Positions 1 to 6,989 of a DNA stretch of 8,314 nt are shown piece by piece. The stretch's first letter is position 1. Each line of letters opens with the position of its first letter. The translations under genes and the position numbers were made by a program. Source of the stretch: Acidimangrovimonas sp. (lineage in GTDB: Bacteria; Pseudomonadota; Alphaproteobacteria; Rhodobacterales; Rhodobacteraceae); the NCBI GenBank assembly GCA_030147905.1, contig JASBUM010000269.1:1-8314 (forward strand), given 5' to 3'. Below the pieces are notes generated by a model, which saw only the letters and a list, made by a program, of their open reading frames with translations, was not told the origin of the DNA and did no database searches.

Positions 1-64
1 CATCGGCCGACGCGGCGCCTGCGACCAGGACCAGGGCGGTCGAAGCGATCAGAAGCTTTTTCAT
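1..64 (-). CDS. Exported protein, N-terminal fragment (probable outer-membrane porin)
   Basis: Only the first 21 codons are in the window; the gene runs off the left edge. Reading leftward from the ATG at 64-62, the product begins MKKLLIASTALVLVAGAASA followed by D. This is a textbook Sec signal peptide: two lysines, a hydrophobic core and an ASA cleavage site before Asp at residue 21. A GAGGG Shine-Dalgarno sequence (77-73 on the minus strand) lies 8 nt before the ATG and supports this start. Signal peptides of this form, with cleavage just before an Asp, are typical of Rhodobacteraceae trimeric porins, so a porin is my best guess. With no mature sequence visible, any other periplasmic or outer-membrane protein remains possible. 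The gene is divergent from the DUF3576 lipoprotein gene. Confidence 0.6.
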   Translation of the reverse strand, partial: MKKLLIASTALVLVAGAASAD

Positions 65-312
65 CTCGGTTTCCCTCGTTGTCTCATAGGTGCGGCCCAA
101 CTCGGGATCGTCCAAATTGGGTATGGCCCTATTTCCCCCGAACCTTGGTCGTATTGCAAGGCGATCGCGCCCGCCGCCGGGATTGTCGCGTTTGCTGGTG
201 CAGCTTTGCCACAGTGGCCGGCGGGTGGCGCAAAGCCTGCCCGCAGCGCTTGGCCCTTGTTTGACGCGGATCGCTCGGCTAGACAGGCCGAAACGGAACG
301 CAGGGGGCGGTG
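65..312. other. Divergent intergenic region between porin-like gene and DUF3576 gene
   Basis: This 248 bp stretch lies between two outward-facing envelope genes, so promoters for both should sit here. Visible on the minus strand is the GAGGG ribosome-binding site of the left gene. On the plus strand a TTGACG box at 261-266 could be a -35 element for the DUF3576 gene, but no good -10 lies at 16-18 bp spacing, so I do not call a promoter. A locally AT-richer pocket holds small dyads: CCAAATTGG at 112-120 and GCCCAA (95-100) facing TTGGGT (117-122), possible operator material on the porin side. The frames crossing this region give low-quality, Arg/Pro-rich translations and do not look like genes. 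Confidence 0.5.
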
Positions 313-810
313 ATGGGCATCAAAGGCATAATCCGTGCGGGTCTTGTCGCGGCGACGGCCCTGGGTCTGGCCGGTTGCAGCGGCGCGACCAACCCCAACA
401 AGGGCGCGCCCGGCATCAGTGCCCCCAGCGACACGGGCCTGCGTGGCGGCCCGGCGGCGCGGCCGCGCGGCACGCTGGGCGACCTGTTCCGCAGCTCGGC
501 CGATGTGAATACCTCGGTACGGGTCAACAAGTACATCTGGAATGCCGCGCTCAACGTGCTCAGCTTTCTGCCGGTGGAATCGGTCGATCCCTTCACCGGC
601 GTCATCGTCACCGGCTATGGCCGTCCGCCGGGTGGCGGGCAGGCCTATCGCGCGACGATCTACGTCCAGGATCCCGCGCTTGACGCGCGCTCGCTCAATC
701 TCGCGCTGCAGACCCGTTCCGGGCCGGTCGCGCCCGCCACCGTCCGCGCGGTCGAAGACGCGATCCTGACGCGTGCGCGCGAATTGCGGATTGCCGACAC
801 CAAGCGCTGA
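313..810 (+). CDS. DUF3576 domain-containing lipoprotein
   Basis: The product is 165 aa. The N-terminus is a lipoprotein signal: Lys4 and Arg8, a hydrophobic stretch, then the lipobox L19-A20-G21-C22. Cys22 would be lipidated, and Ser follows it, which in the usual sorting rule favours the outer membrane. Residues 23-60 are a Gly/Pro/Ala-rich linker. Residues 71-120 carry the conserved DUF3576 block: [20 protein letters not shown], then [12 protein letters not shown] and a beta segment YRATIYVQD. The C-terminus (about 140-160) is probably helical. The molecular role of the family is unknown. I chose ATG 313 over the adjacent GTG 310 because AGGGGG at 302-307 is well spaced only for the ATG. 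The gene sits 116 bp upstream of leuS in the same direction, with a candidate promoter in the gap, so it may be transcribed separately. Confidence 0.88.
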   Translation: MGIKGIIRAGLVAATALGLAGCSGATNPNKGAPGISAPSDTGLRGGPAARPRGTLGDLFRSSADVNTSVRVNKYIWNAALNVLSFLPVESVDPFTGVIVTGYGRPPGGGQAYRATIYVQDPALDARSLNLALQTRSGPVAPATVRAVEDAILTRARELRIADTKR

Positions 811-827
811 ACGGCAACGCTGCGTCT

Positions 828-848
828 GCGCGCGCGCGGATTGCGCGC
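828..848 (+). terminator. Possible weak GC hairpin after the DUF3576 gene
   Basis: GCGCGC at 832-837 pairs with GCGCGC at 843-848 around a 5-nt loop (GGATT), starting about 20 bp after the DUF3576 stop codon. No T-run follows, so it is not a classical intrinsic terminator; it could slow polymerase or protect the 3' end. The left side is an alternating CG tract (828-838), and such tracts also arise by chance in GC-rich genomes. Confidence 0.22.
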
Positions 849-864
849 CTCCTGCGACCGGGGC

Positions 865-893
865 CTAGACCTTCGCCGGGGCATTTGTATAAC
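865..893 (+). promoter_or_regulatory. Candidate promoter of the leuS operon
   Basis: CTAGAC at 865-870 and TATAAC at 888-893 are separated by exactly 17 bp. The -10 matches TATAAT at five of six positions. The -35 resembles the TTGAC-type box of the alphaproteobacterial housekeeping sigma factor with one T-to-A change. Transcription would start near 899-901, leaving a leader of only about 26 nt before the leuS ATG at 927. The AT-rich -10 stands out from its GC-rich surroundings. This is a prediction from sequence only. Confidence 0.5.
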
Positions 894-895
894 GG

Positions 896-914
896 CCTGC
901 ACATCCTGTGCAGG
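896..914. promoter_or_regulatory. Perfect inverted repeat at the leuS start region (candidate operator or leader hairpin)
   Basis: CCTGCACA at 896-903 and TGTGCAGG at 907-914 are exact reverse complements separated by 3 nt (TCC). The dyad begins 2 bp after the candidate -10 and covers the expected transcription start. Its right arm ends inside the purine-rich leuS ribosome-binding site (AGGAAAGGG, 912-920). If transcription starts near 900, half of the left arm is missing from the RNA, so a repressor-binding DNA site is the better reading. If the start lies further upstream, the RNA could fold into a hairpin that partly hides the ribosome-binding site. I do not recognise the sequence as the site of a known regulator. 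Confidence 0.45.
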
Positions 915-926
915 AAAGGGCCCCTC

Positions 927-3479
927 ATGTCGCGCTACGACCCCGCCGCTACCGAGCCGAAATGGCAAGAGGCCTGGGACAAGGCCGGTGTCTTCACCGC
1001 GCGCCGCGACCCGGCGCGGCCGAAATATTACGTGCTCGAGATGTTTCCCTATCCGTCGGGCCGCATCCACATGGGTCATGTGCGCAACTACACCATGGGC
1101 GACGTGGTGGCGCGCTACAAATCCTCCTGCGGCTTCTCGGTGCTGCATCCGATGGGCTGGGACGCCTTCGGCATGCCGGCCGAGAACGCGGCGAGGGAGC
1201 AGGGCGGCCATCCCAAGGACTGGACCTATCGCAACATCGCCGAGATGCGTGCCCAGATGAAGCCACTGGGCCTGTCGATCGACTGGAGCCGGGAATTCGC
1301 CACCTGCGATCCCGAATATTACGGCCAGCAGCAGGCGATGTTCATCGACATGATGGAAAAGGGCCTGGTCTACCGCAAGAATGCGGTGGTCAACTGGGAT
1401 CCGGTCGACATGACCGTTCTGGCCAATGAACAGGTCATCGACGGCAAGGGCTGGCGTTCGGGCGCGCCGGTCGAGCGGCGCGAACTGACCCAATGGTTCT
1501 TCAGGATCTCCGATTACGCCGGCGAATTGCTCGATGCGCTCGATCGCCTGTCGGGCTGGCCCGAGAAGGTGCGGGTGATGCAGGCCAACTGGATCGGCCG
1601 TTCGCGCGGGATCGAGATCCCCTTTGCCCTGACCGCGCCGGTGCACGACCACAGGGCGGTGGCCTGTTACTCGACCCGGCCCGACACGCTGCGCGGCGCG
1701 TCGTTCCTTGCGATCTCGCCCGATCATCCGCTTTCCCGTGCGCTCGAGGCGGAAAACCCCGAAATCGCCGCCTTCAACGCCGAATGCCGGCGCATCGGCA
1801 CCTCGGAAGAGGCGCTTGAAAAGGCCGAAAAGCGCGGCCTCGACACCGGATTGCGGGTCCGCCACCCGATCTGGCCCGAGCGCGAATTGCCGGTGTGGAT
1901 CGGCAATTTCGTCCTGATGGATTACGGCACCGGCGCGGTCTTCGGCTGCCCCGCGCATGACCAGCGCGACCTCGATTTCGCGCGCAAATACGATCTGCCG
2001 GTCGAAAACGCCTTCCATCTGCCCGGGCGCCCCGAACCCGTGGGCGCCGAGGCCCTGGTGCCGCCGAAATCCGAGCCCGTCGATTACATCGACCATTTCG
2101 CCGGCCTCACCCGTGCCAGCAGCGACCAAGGCATCGAGACCACGATCGACTGGATGGAGGCGCGCGGCCTGGGCACCGCCCAGACCCGGTTCCGCCTGCG
2201 CGACTGGGGCATCTCGCGGCAGCGCTACTGGGGCTGCCCGATTCCGGTGGTGCATTGCGAAAGCTGCGGCGTGGTGCCCGAGAAGAAGGAAAACCTGCCC
2301 GTCCGCCTGCCCGATGACGTCAGCTTCGACCGTCCGGGCAATCCGCTCGACCGTCACCCGAACTGGCGCGATTGCGCCTGCCCCGAATGCGGCGCGCCCG
2401 CGCGTCGCGAGACCGACACGATGGATACTTTCGTCGATTCGTCATGGTATTACGCCCGTTTCACCGCGCCGCGCGCCACCACGCCGACGGTGGCCGAGGA
2501 TGTCGATTACTGGATGAATGTCGATCAATATATCGGCGGTATCGAACATGCGATCCTGCATCTTCTCTATTCGCGATTCTTTGCCCGGGCGATGCGTGAA
2601 ACCGGCCATCTGCCCGCCGCCGCGATCGAGCCGTTCGACGCGCTCTTCACTCAGGGCATGGTCACGCATGAGATCTATCTGACCCGCGACGCCCGCGGCC
2701 GGCCGGTCTATCACCTGCCCGAATCCGTCGATCGCGAGGCGGGCACGCTGCGTGCCACCGGCGAGCCGGTGGAGATCATCCCCTCGGCCAAGATGTCGAA
2801 ATCGAAGAAGAACGTGGTCGATCCGGTCTCGATCATCGAGGCGTTCGGCGCCGATACCGCGCGCTGGTTCGTGATGTCCGACAGCCCGCCCGAGCGCGAT
2901 GTCGAATGGACGGCGTCGGGCGCCGAGGCGGCGTTCAAGCATCTGGGCCGGGTCTGGCGCCTGGCGGTCGAGGTCGACAGCCGCGGCGCCGGCGATCGTG
3001 CCCATGACGCGGCGCTGCTGCGCGCCATGCATCGCGCCATCCAGGATGTCACCGACGGGATCGAGGGTTTCGCCTTCAACAAATCGGTGGCCGCGCTTTA
3101 CGCCTTCGCCAATGCCGTTCAACGTTCGGACGCCTCGGCCGGGGCCAAACGCGAGGCGATGCAATGCATGGCCCGGTTGATGAGCCCGATGACCCCGCAT
3201 CTGGCCGAAGAGATCTGGCATCTGCTGGGCGGCACGGGGCTGGTCGCGCAGGCGTCCTGGCCCAGGGCCGATCCGGCGATGCTGGTCGAGGACGAGATCA
3301 CCCTGCCGATCCAGATCAACGGCAAGCGGCGATCCGAGATCACGGTGCCCAAGGATCTGGACAAGGCCGCGGTTGAAAAGCGCGTCCTGGCGGACGACAC
3401 TGTCGTCAAGGCGCTGGCCGGGGCCAGCCCGAAGAAGCTGATCGTTGTTCCGGGCCGGATCGTCAATGTCGTCATTTGA
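927..3479 (+). CDS. leuS: Leucine--tRNA ligase (leucyl-tRNA synthetase)
   Basis: This cytoplasmic enzyme charges tRNA-Leu with leucine using ATP. The 850-aa product is of full bacterial length. The class I signatures are present: HMGH at 48-51 (the HIGH motif, within [19 protein letters not shown]) and KMSKS at 622-626. The CP1 editing domain covers roughly 225-420, with the threonine-rich loop STRPDT at 249-254 and HDQRD at 344-348 containing Asp345, which lines up with the universal editing aspartate. Two cysteine pairs (Cys444/Cys447 and Cys485/Cys488) resemble the small zinc-type insertion. The [14 protein letters not shown] segment (539-552), the anticodon-binding helical domain and the C-terminal tRNA-contact domain follow. 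ATG 927 was chosen because [17 protein letters not shown] is the expected N-terminus and AGGAAAGGG lies just upstream; a start at 885 would add 14 non-homologous residues. It is the first gene of the operon with lptE and holA. Confidence 0.98.
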   Translation: MSRYDPAATEPKWQEAWDKAGVFTARRDPARPKYYVLEMFPYPSGRIHMGHVRNYTMGDVVARYKSSCGFSVLHPMGWDAFGMPAENAAREQGGHPKDWTYRNIAEMRAQMKPLGLSIDWSREFATCDPEYYGQQQAMFIDMMEKGLVYRKNAVVNWDPVDMTVLANEQVIDGKGWRSGAPVERRELTQWFFRISDYAGELLDALDRLSGWPEKVRVMQANWIGRSRGIEIPFALTAPVHDHRAVACYSTRPDTLRGASFLAISPDHPLSRALEAENPEIAAFNAECRRIGTSEEALEKAEKRGLDTGLRVRHPIWPERELPVWIGNFVLMDYGTGAVFGCPAHDQRDLDFARKYDLPVENAFHLPGRPEPVGAEALVPPKSEPVDYIDHFAGLTRASSDQGIETTIDWMEARGLGTAQTRFRLRDWGISRQRYWGCPIPVVHCESCGVVPEKKENLPVRLPDDVSFDRPGNPLDRHPNWRDCACPECGAPARRETDTMDTFVDSSWYYARFTAPRATTPTVAEDVDYWMNVDQYIGGIEHAILHLLYSRFFARAMRETGHLPAAAIEPFDALFTQGMVTHEIYLTRDARGRPVYHLPESVDREAGTLRATGEPVEIIPSAKMSKSKKNVVDPVSIIEAFGADTARWFVMSDSPPERDVEWTASGAEAAFKHLGRVWRLAVEVDSRGAGDRAHDAALLRAMHRAIQDVTDGIEGFAFNKSVAALYAFANAVQRSDASAGAKREAMQCMARLMSPMTPHLAEEIWHLLGGTGLVAQASWPRADPAMLVEDEITLPIQINGKRRSEITVPKDLDKAAVEKRVLADDTVVKALAGASPKKLIVVPGRIVNVVI

Positions 3480-3960
3480 TCGCCGCCGCTTCCTGACCGT
3501 CGCCCTGGCGCTGCCGCTGGGGGCCTGCGGCTTCCGTCCGGCCTATGGTCCGGGGGGGCCGGCGGACGTATTGCGCGGGCGGATCGAATTCGCCCCGCCG
3601 CACGATCGGCTGGGCTTCGATCTGGTCGCGCGGCTTGAGGAGCGGCTGGGCCGGACGCGCGATCCCCGCTATCGGCTGGACTATACGATCCAGACCCATG
3701 ACGCCGGCGTGGGCATCACCACCTCGAACGCGATCACGCGCTACGACGTCGTCGGCTCGGTCGCGTTCACCCTGCGCGACATCGCCGGCGGCAAGGTCGC
3801 GGCAAGCGGCAAGGTGGACAGCTTCACATCCTATTCCGCCGCGGGCAGCACCGTCAGCACCCTGACCGACGAAAGTGCCGCGCGCGCGCGGCTGATGCGC
3901 ATCCTGGCCGACCAGATCGTGACCCGGCTGATCGCGGATGCGGCGGGCGGGTTGCCATGA
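3466..3960 (+). CDS. lptE: LPS assembly lipoprotein LptE
   Basis: LptE is the outer-membrane lipoprotein that plugs the LptD barrel and helps insert lipopolysaccharide into the outer leaflet. The 164-aa product has a lipobox L18-G19-A20-C21, followed by the family's GFRPAYGP start. The body has the usual alphaproteobacterial layout: [20 protein letters not shown] (about 43-62), beta strands carrying [20 protein letters not shown] and [13 protein letters not shown], then a helix ending in [13 protein letters not shown]. The signal region contains DRRRFLT (5-11), which looks like a twin-arginine motif. The ATG at 3466 lies 14 bp inside leuS and is preferred to an upstream TTG at 3445, because it gives a standard-length signal. 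The ribosome-binding site is weak, so translation is probably coupled to leuS. The stop overlaps the holA start as ATGA. Confidence 0.93.
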   Translation: MSSFDRRRFLTVALALPLGACGFRPAYGPGGPADVLRGRIEFAPPHDRLGFDLVARLEERLGRTRDPRYRLDYTIQTHDAGVGITTSNAITRYDVVGSVAFTLRDIAGGKVAASGKVDSFTSYSAAGSTVSTLTDESAARARLMRILADQIVTRLIADAAGGLP

Positions 3961-4979
3961 AACTGTCGGGCGCCGAGCTTGGCCGGTTCTGCGCGCGCCC
4001 CGCCCCCGATTGTCCCGGGCTTCTGATCCACGGTTCCGATGCGATGCGGGTCGCCCTGCGCCGGCAGGAGGTGGTCGCGGCGCTGGCCGGTCCGGCCGGC
4101 GAGAGCGAGATGCGCGTGACCCGGATCGCCGCCTCGGATCTGCGCAAGGACCCGGCCGCGCTTGCCGACGCGATGCGGGCGCGCGGCTTCTTCGAAGGGC
4201 CGCGGGTGGTGCTGGTCGAGGATGCGGCGGATTCGCAGGCCGATGCCATCCGCGCCGCCCTGACCGACTGGGCCGAGGGCGATGCGGTGGTGGTGGTCAC
4301 CGCTGGCCAGCTGCCGGCGCGCGCGGCGCTTCGCAAGTTCTTCGAGGGCGACCGGCGCTGCCTCTCGGTGGCGATCTACGACGACCCGCCGGGGCGCGAC
4401 GAGATCGAGCAGATGCTGAACCGCGCGGGTCTTGGCCGGCTCGACGGCGAGGCCATGGCCGCGATCACCGCGCTGTCGCGCGCACTCGACCCCGGTGATC
4501 TGCGGCAGACGATCGACAAGGTGGGCCTCTACAAATGGGGCGACGAGACGCCGCTGACCACGGCCGAGCTTGCCATGCTGGCGCCGCAGTCGACCGAGGC
4601 ACGGATTGACGATCTGCTGAACGCGGTGGCCGAGGGCGGGCACGAACGAATCGGCCCGGCGCTGGCGCGGCTGACGGCACAGGGGGTCAATCCGGTGACC
4701 CTGTGCATCGCGGCCGCGCGCCATTTCCGGGCGCTTCTGACCGCCGCTTCGGATCCCGGCGGGGTGGGGGCGGGTCTGGCGCGGCTGCGGCCTCCGGTCT
4801 TCGGGCCGAGGCGCGACGCAATGGCCCGGCAAGCGGGGGCCTTGGGGCGCCGGCGGCTGGAAACTGCGGTGCAGCTGCTGGTGGACTGCGATCTGTCATT
4901 GCGTTCGGGGCAGGTCGCGCCGCAAATGGCCTTGATGGAACGAACGCTGATCCGCCTGGCGATGCTCGCCCGGCGCTAG
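3957..4979 (+). CDS. holA: DNA polymerase III subunit delta
   Basis: Delta is the clamp-loader subunit that opens the beta sliding clamp during replication. The 340-aa length is normal. The N-terminal domain contains LLIHGSDAMRVALRRQE (22-38), matching the family's LxxGxD entry motif, and GFFEGPRVVLVEDA (77-90), the conserved strand-turn region. Next come VVVVTAGQLPARAALRKFFE (111-130) and CLSVAIYDDPPGRDEIEQ (135-152). After the helical lid comes the C-terminal collar region with HFRALLTAA and the final VAPQMALMERTLIRLAMLA helix. As is usual for delta, the Walker-type ATP-binding residues are absent. The start codon overlaps the lptE stop (ATGA), indicating coupled translation. The leuS-lptE-holA order is common in proteobacteria and supports the assignment. 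Confidence 0.95.
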   Translation: MKLSGAELGRFCARPAPDCPGLLIHGSDAMRVALRRQEVVAALAGPAGESEMRVTRIAASDLRKDPAALADAMRARGFFEGPRVVLVEDAADSQADAIRAALTDWAEGDAVVVVTAGQLPARAALRKFFEGDRRCLSVAIYDDPPGRDEIEQMLNRAGLGRLDGEAMAAITALSRALDPGDLRQTIDKVGLYKWGDETPLTTAELAMLAPQSTEARIDDLLNAVAEGGHERIGPALARLTAQGVNPVTLCIAAARHFRALLTAASDPGGVGAGLARLRPPVFGPRRDAMARQAGALGRRRLETAVQLLVDCDLSLRSGQVAPQMALMERTLIRLAMLARR

Positions 4980-4983
4980 GAGG
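4978..4983 (+). promoter_or_regulatory. Strong Shine-Dalgarno of the GST gene, overlapping the holA stop
   Basis: AGGAGG at 4978-4983 is an ideal ribosome-binding site, 4 nt before the ATG at 4988. Its first two bases are the last two of the holA TAG stop codon (4977-4979). It decides the GST start, and it means ribosomes finishing holA sit on the next gene's entry site. It is the strongest ribosome-binding site in this operon, so the GST gene may be translated more than holA. Confidence 0.75.
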
Positions 4984-4987
4984 AACG

Positions 4988-5587
4988 ATGAGCCACAGCG
5001 GCTATACCGTGATCGGCACGCCGACGAGCAGGGCGGCGCGGGTTCTGTGGATGCTAGAGGAACTCGGTCAGCCCTATGAACATATCGCCGCCGCGCCCCG
5101 TTCCGATGGTGTCGTCGCCTTCAACCCTTCCGGCAAGGTTCCCGTCCTGATCGACGAGGGCACGCCGATCACCGATTCGACCGCGATCATCCAGTATCTG
5201 GCCGACAAGCATGGCGCGCTGACCCATCAGGCGGGAACCCTTGCGCGCGCGCGCCAGGACAGTCTGACGCAATTTCTTCTGGATGAGTTCGACGCCGCGC
5301 TGTGGATGGCGGCGCGACACAGTTTCGTCCTTCCCGAAGAGCTGCGCCTGGGCGCGATCAAGGATTCGCTGAAATGGGAATTCGAGCGTAGCCAGCGTGT
5401 GCTGGTCGAACGCTTCTCGGAGGGGCCGTTCCTGATGGGCGCGGCGATGACGGTGCCCGACATCATCCTGACCCATTGCGGGATCTGGGCGCTGTCGGCG
5501 CGGTTCCCGATCACTCAGCGCCGGTTCAGCGAATATCTCGAACGGATGCGAAAGAGGCCGGCGCTGCAACGCGCCCTGTCGCGCTGA
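4988..5587 (+). CDS. Glutathione S-transferase family protein
   Basis: The 199-aa product has the two-domain GST architecture. The N-terminal thioredoxin-like domain (about 5-80) includes TSRAARVLWMLEELGQPYE (13-31), where Ser14 or Thr13 is the likely thiol-activating hydroxyl. NPSGKVPVLID (46-56) contains the cis-proline Pro52. ITDSTAIIQYL (61-71) follows; this is the glutathione gamma-glutamyl-binding turn, with Asp in place of the common Glu before Ser. The C-terminal helical domain (about 88-195) includes FLMGAAMTVPDIILTHC, a form of the family's FSxADI capping box. The likely role is conjugation or reduction of electrophiles in the cytoplasm; the substrate cannot be inferred. It follows holA after 8 bp and is probably cotranscribed with it. 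An open frame extends upstream into holA, but the ideal ribosome-binding site fixes the start here. Confidence 0.9.
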   Translation: MSHSGYTVIGTPTSRAARVLWMLEELGQPYEHIAAAPRSDGVVAFNPSGKVPVLIDEGTPITDSTAIIQYLADKHGALTHQAGTLARARQDSLTQFLLDEFDAALWMAARHSFVLPEELRLGAIKDSLKWEFERSQRVLVERFSEGPFLMGAAMTVPDIILTHCGIWALSARFPITQRRFSEYLERMRKRPALQRALSR

Positions 5588-5588
5588 T

Positions 5589-5609
5589 CGCGCGGACTGG
5601 TCCGGCGCG
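5589..5609. terminator. Candidate bidirectional hairpin between convergent genes
   Basis: In the 28-bp gap between the GST gene (plus) and the flavoprotein gene (minus), CGCGCGGA at 5589-5596 can pair with TCCG-CGCG at 5601-5609 (one bulged G at 5605) around a 4-nt loop CTGG. That gives an 8-bp GC-rich stem. There is no T-run on either strand, so it may act only as a pause or 3'-end stabiliser. Its position between two converging stop codons is the main reason to list it. Confidence 0.35.
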
Positions 5610-5615
5610 CCAGGG

Positions 5616-6989
5616 TCATGGCCGGGCGCCTCGGCCCGGGCCTCCGGCCGATCCGCGCGCCGCTGGCTCGCGCTTGATGAGGCGCGCCGCCGCTGATCCG
5701 GCCCAGGCGCCGGTCGCCAGGCATCCGGTCAGCAGGTAGCCGCCCGTCGGCGCCTCCCAGTCAAGCATCTCGCCGGCCGCGAAGACACCGGGAAGCATCC
5801 GCAGCTGCAGCGAGCCATCCAGCCCGTCCCAGGTGATGCCTCCGGCGGTGGAAATGGCCTCCGCCAGCGGCCGCGCCGGGCCTAGCGGAACTGCCAGTGC
5901 CTTGATCCGCGCCGCAAGCGTCTCGGGCGCGTCCGGCAGTGGGCGGCCCCATTCGTTGAGCAGGGCGATCGCCGCGGGGTTCAGCCGGGCCCCTTTGCGC
6001 AGGCGGTTCGAAAGGCTTTCGCGGGGGTTGCGCGCAAGGCGCGCGGCAAGCGCGGCGTGGTCGCGGTCGGGGCAGAGATCGAGGACGAGCGGCACCCTTC
6101 CGTCCCTAAGCACATCGGCCAGCGCGTAGATGCCGCCGCCCTCGATGCCGCGCGCGGAAATGACGAATTCGCCGCGGCTCTCCCGTTCGCCCGCGCGCAG
6201 CAGGCATCCCTTGACCGGCTGGCCGAAATGCCGCGCCATCCGTTCCGACCAGTCGATCGAGAACCCCATGTTGGCGGGCGCGAAGGGTGTCAGCGCGACG
6301 CCCTGCCCCGCGAGCAGATCGGCCCATGCGCCGTCCGAGCCGAGCCGCGGCCAGCTTGCACCGCCAAGCGCCAGCACGATGGCCTTGGCCCGGATGCGTC
6401 GCGGGCCGCCGGGCGTAGCGAAACATGCAACCCCGGGCGCAGCGGCCGCCTGTCCGGCGGCGGCATCCGCGCCGGTTGCGCCTGCGCCTTGCGCCTGCGG
6501 GCTGCCGGCATCCGAACCTGCCGGGGCGAAGCCCTGCCAGCGCCATCCCGCCCGAAGATCGGCGCCCCGTCGGGCAAGAAGACCCAGCCATGCGCGCAGC
6601 AGGGGCGAGGCCTTCATCGCCGCCGGAAAGACCCGCCCGGTCGAACCCGCGAAGGGCGCAGCCCCCAGCGTCACGGCCCATTGCCAGACGGCTTCGGGTC
6701 CGAAGGCCGACAGCATCGGCGCCATGTGGGGCGCCGCCGCGCCGAAGGCATTCAAAAAGCGCTCGGGCGATTCGCGCTTGGTAAGGTTGAGCCCCGACTT
6801 GCCGGCCATCAGCAGCTTGCGCCCGAGGCTCGGCCGGGCCTCGGCCACGATCACCCGGCAACCGGCATCCTGCAACGCCTGGGCGGCCATGAGCCCGGCC
6901 GGACCGCCGCCGATCACAAGGGCCTCGGCGGTCTCTTCCGCCTCCGCCGGGCCGAAACCGCGGGGGGGGTCCCGCTCGCTCAAGCCCAC
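5616..6989 (-). CDS. TIGR03862 family flavoprotein (NAD(P)/FAD-dependent oxidoreductase)
   Basis: The 457-aa product belongs to the HI0933/YhiN-like group of FAD-binding proteins, most like the TIGR03862 subgroup. Dinucleotide binding is shown by ALVIGGGPAGLMAAQAL (23-39) with an acidic residue ending the second strand (VIVAEARPSLGRKLL, 46-60). Characteristic blocks follow: AGKSGLNLTKRE (62-73), STGRVFPAAMKASPLLRAWL (116-135), LALGGASWPRLGSDG (206-220), and the C-terminal FAD motif FAAGEMLDWEAPTGGYLLTG (403-422). The physiological substrate is not established. The start is GTG 6989, overlapping the crotonase stop by 10 bp; TTG 6983 is an alternative. Two oddities: about 22 residues precede the Rossmann strand where relatives have few, including a C8 tract (6969-6962), and residues 156-187 are an Ala/Gly-rich insertion. 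Confidence 0.88.
   Translation of the reverse strand: MGLSERDPPRGFGPAEAEETAEALVIGGGPAGLMAAQALQDAGCRVIVAEARPSLGRKLLMAGKSGLNLTKRESPERFLNAFGAAAPHMAPMLSAFGPEAVWQWAVTLGAAPFAGSTGRVFPAAMKASPLLRAWLGLLARRGADLRAGWRWQGFAPAGSDAGSPQAQGAGATGADAAAGQAAAAPGVACFATPGGPRRIRAKAIVLALGGASWPRLGSDGAWADLLAGQGVALTPFAPANMGFSIDWSERMARHFGQPVKGCLLRAGERESRGEFVISARGIEGGGIYALADVLRDGRVPLVLDLCPDRDHAALAARLARNPRESLSNRLRKGARLNPAAIALLNEWGRPLPDAPETLAARIKALAVPLGPARPLAEAISTAGGITWDGLDGSLQLRMLPGVFAAGEMLDWEAPTGGYLLTGCLATGAWAGSAAARLIKREPAARGSAGGPGRGARP
6476..6499. repeat. Short tandem repeat, 13-bp period, inside the flavoprotein gene
   Basis: TTGCGCCTGCG occurs at 6476-6486 and again at 6489-6499, a 13-bp period in the stretch coding for the Ala/Gly-rich insertion of the flavoprotein. 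The period is not a multiple of three, so a simple gain or loss of one unit would shift the frame. Low-complexity GC-rich codons can give such repeats by chance. Confidence 0.5.

Noticed and set aside
207..244. Imperfect inverted repeats (TTTGCCAC facing GTGGCGCAAA; GCGGG facing CCCGC) in the first intergenic region
   Set aside because: Arms are short and interrupted, no T-run follows, and a terminator is not expected between divergent genes; likely chance in GC-rich DNA.
79..264. Small plus-strand frame in the first intergenic region
   Set aside because: It is rich in Arg, Cys and Trp with no ribosome-binding site or recognisable feature, and it lies where promoters of the flanking genes are expected.
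885..926. Extra 14 codons in front of leuS, or a short leader peptide there
   Set aside because: The residues do not match the LeuRS N-terminus, the ATG at 885 has no ribosome-binding site and would precede the predicted transcription start, and there is no Leu-codon run that would suggest attenuation.
660..2357. Long open frame of 565 codons on the minus strand opposite leuS and the end of the DUF3576 gene
   Set aside because: It lies antisense to a certain leuS, its translation is His/Arg/Ala/Gly-rich with no recognisable domain, and long antisense frames are expected in GC-rich coding DNA.
2442..3221. Minus-strand frame of 259 codons opposite the 3' half of leuS
   Set aside because: Same pattern of a compositional mirror of leuS; no ribosome-binding site, domain or signal supports it.
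3831..4832. Minus-strand frame of 333 codons opposite holA and the end of lptE
   Set aside because: Both sense genes are confidently identified, and the antisense translation is low-complexity Arg/Ala/Gly sequence.
4703..4987. Upstream extension of the GST reading frame into holA
   Set aside because: The frame is open by chance; the ideal AGGAGG at 4978-4983 and the family N-terminus set the start at 4988.
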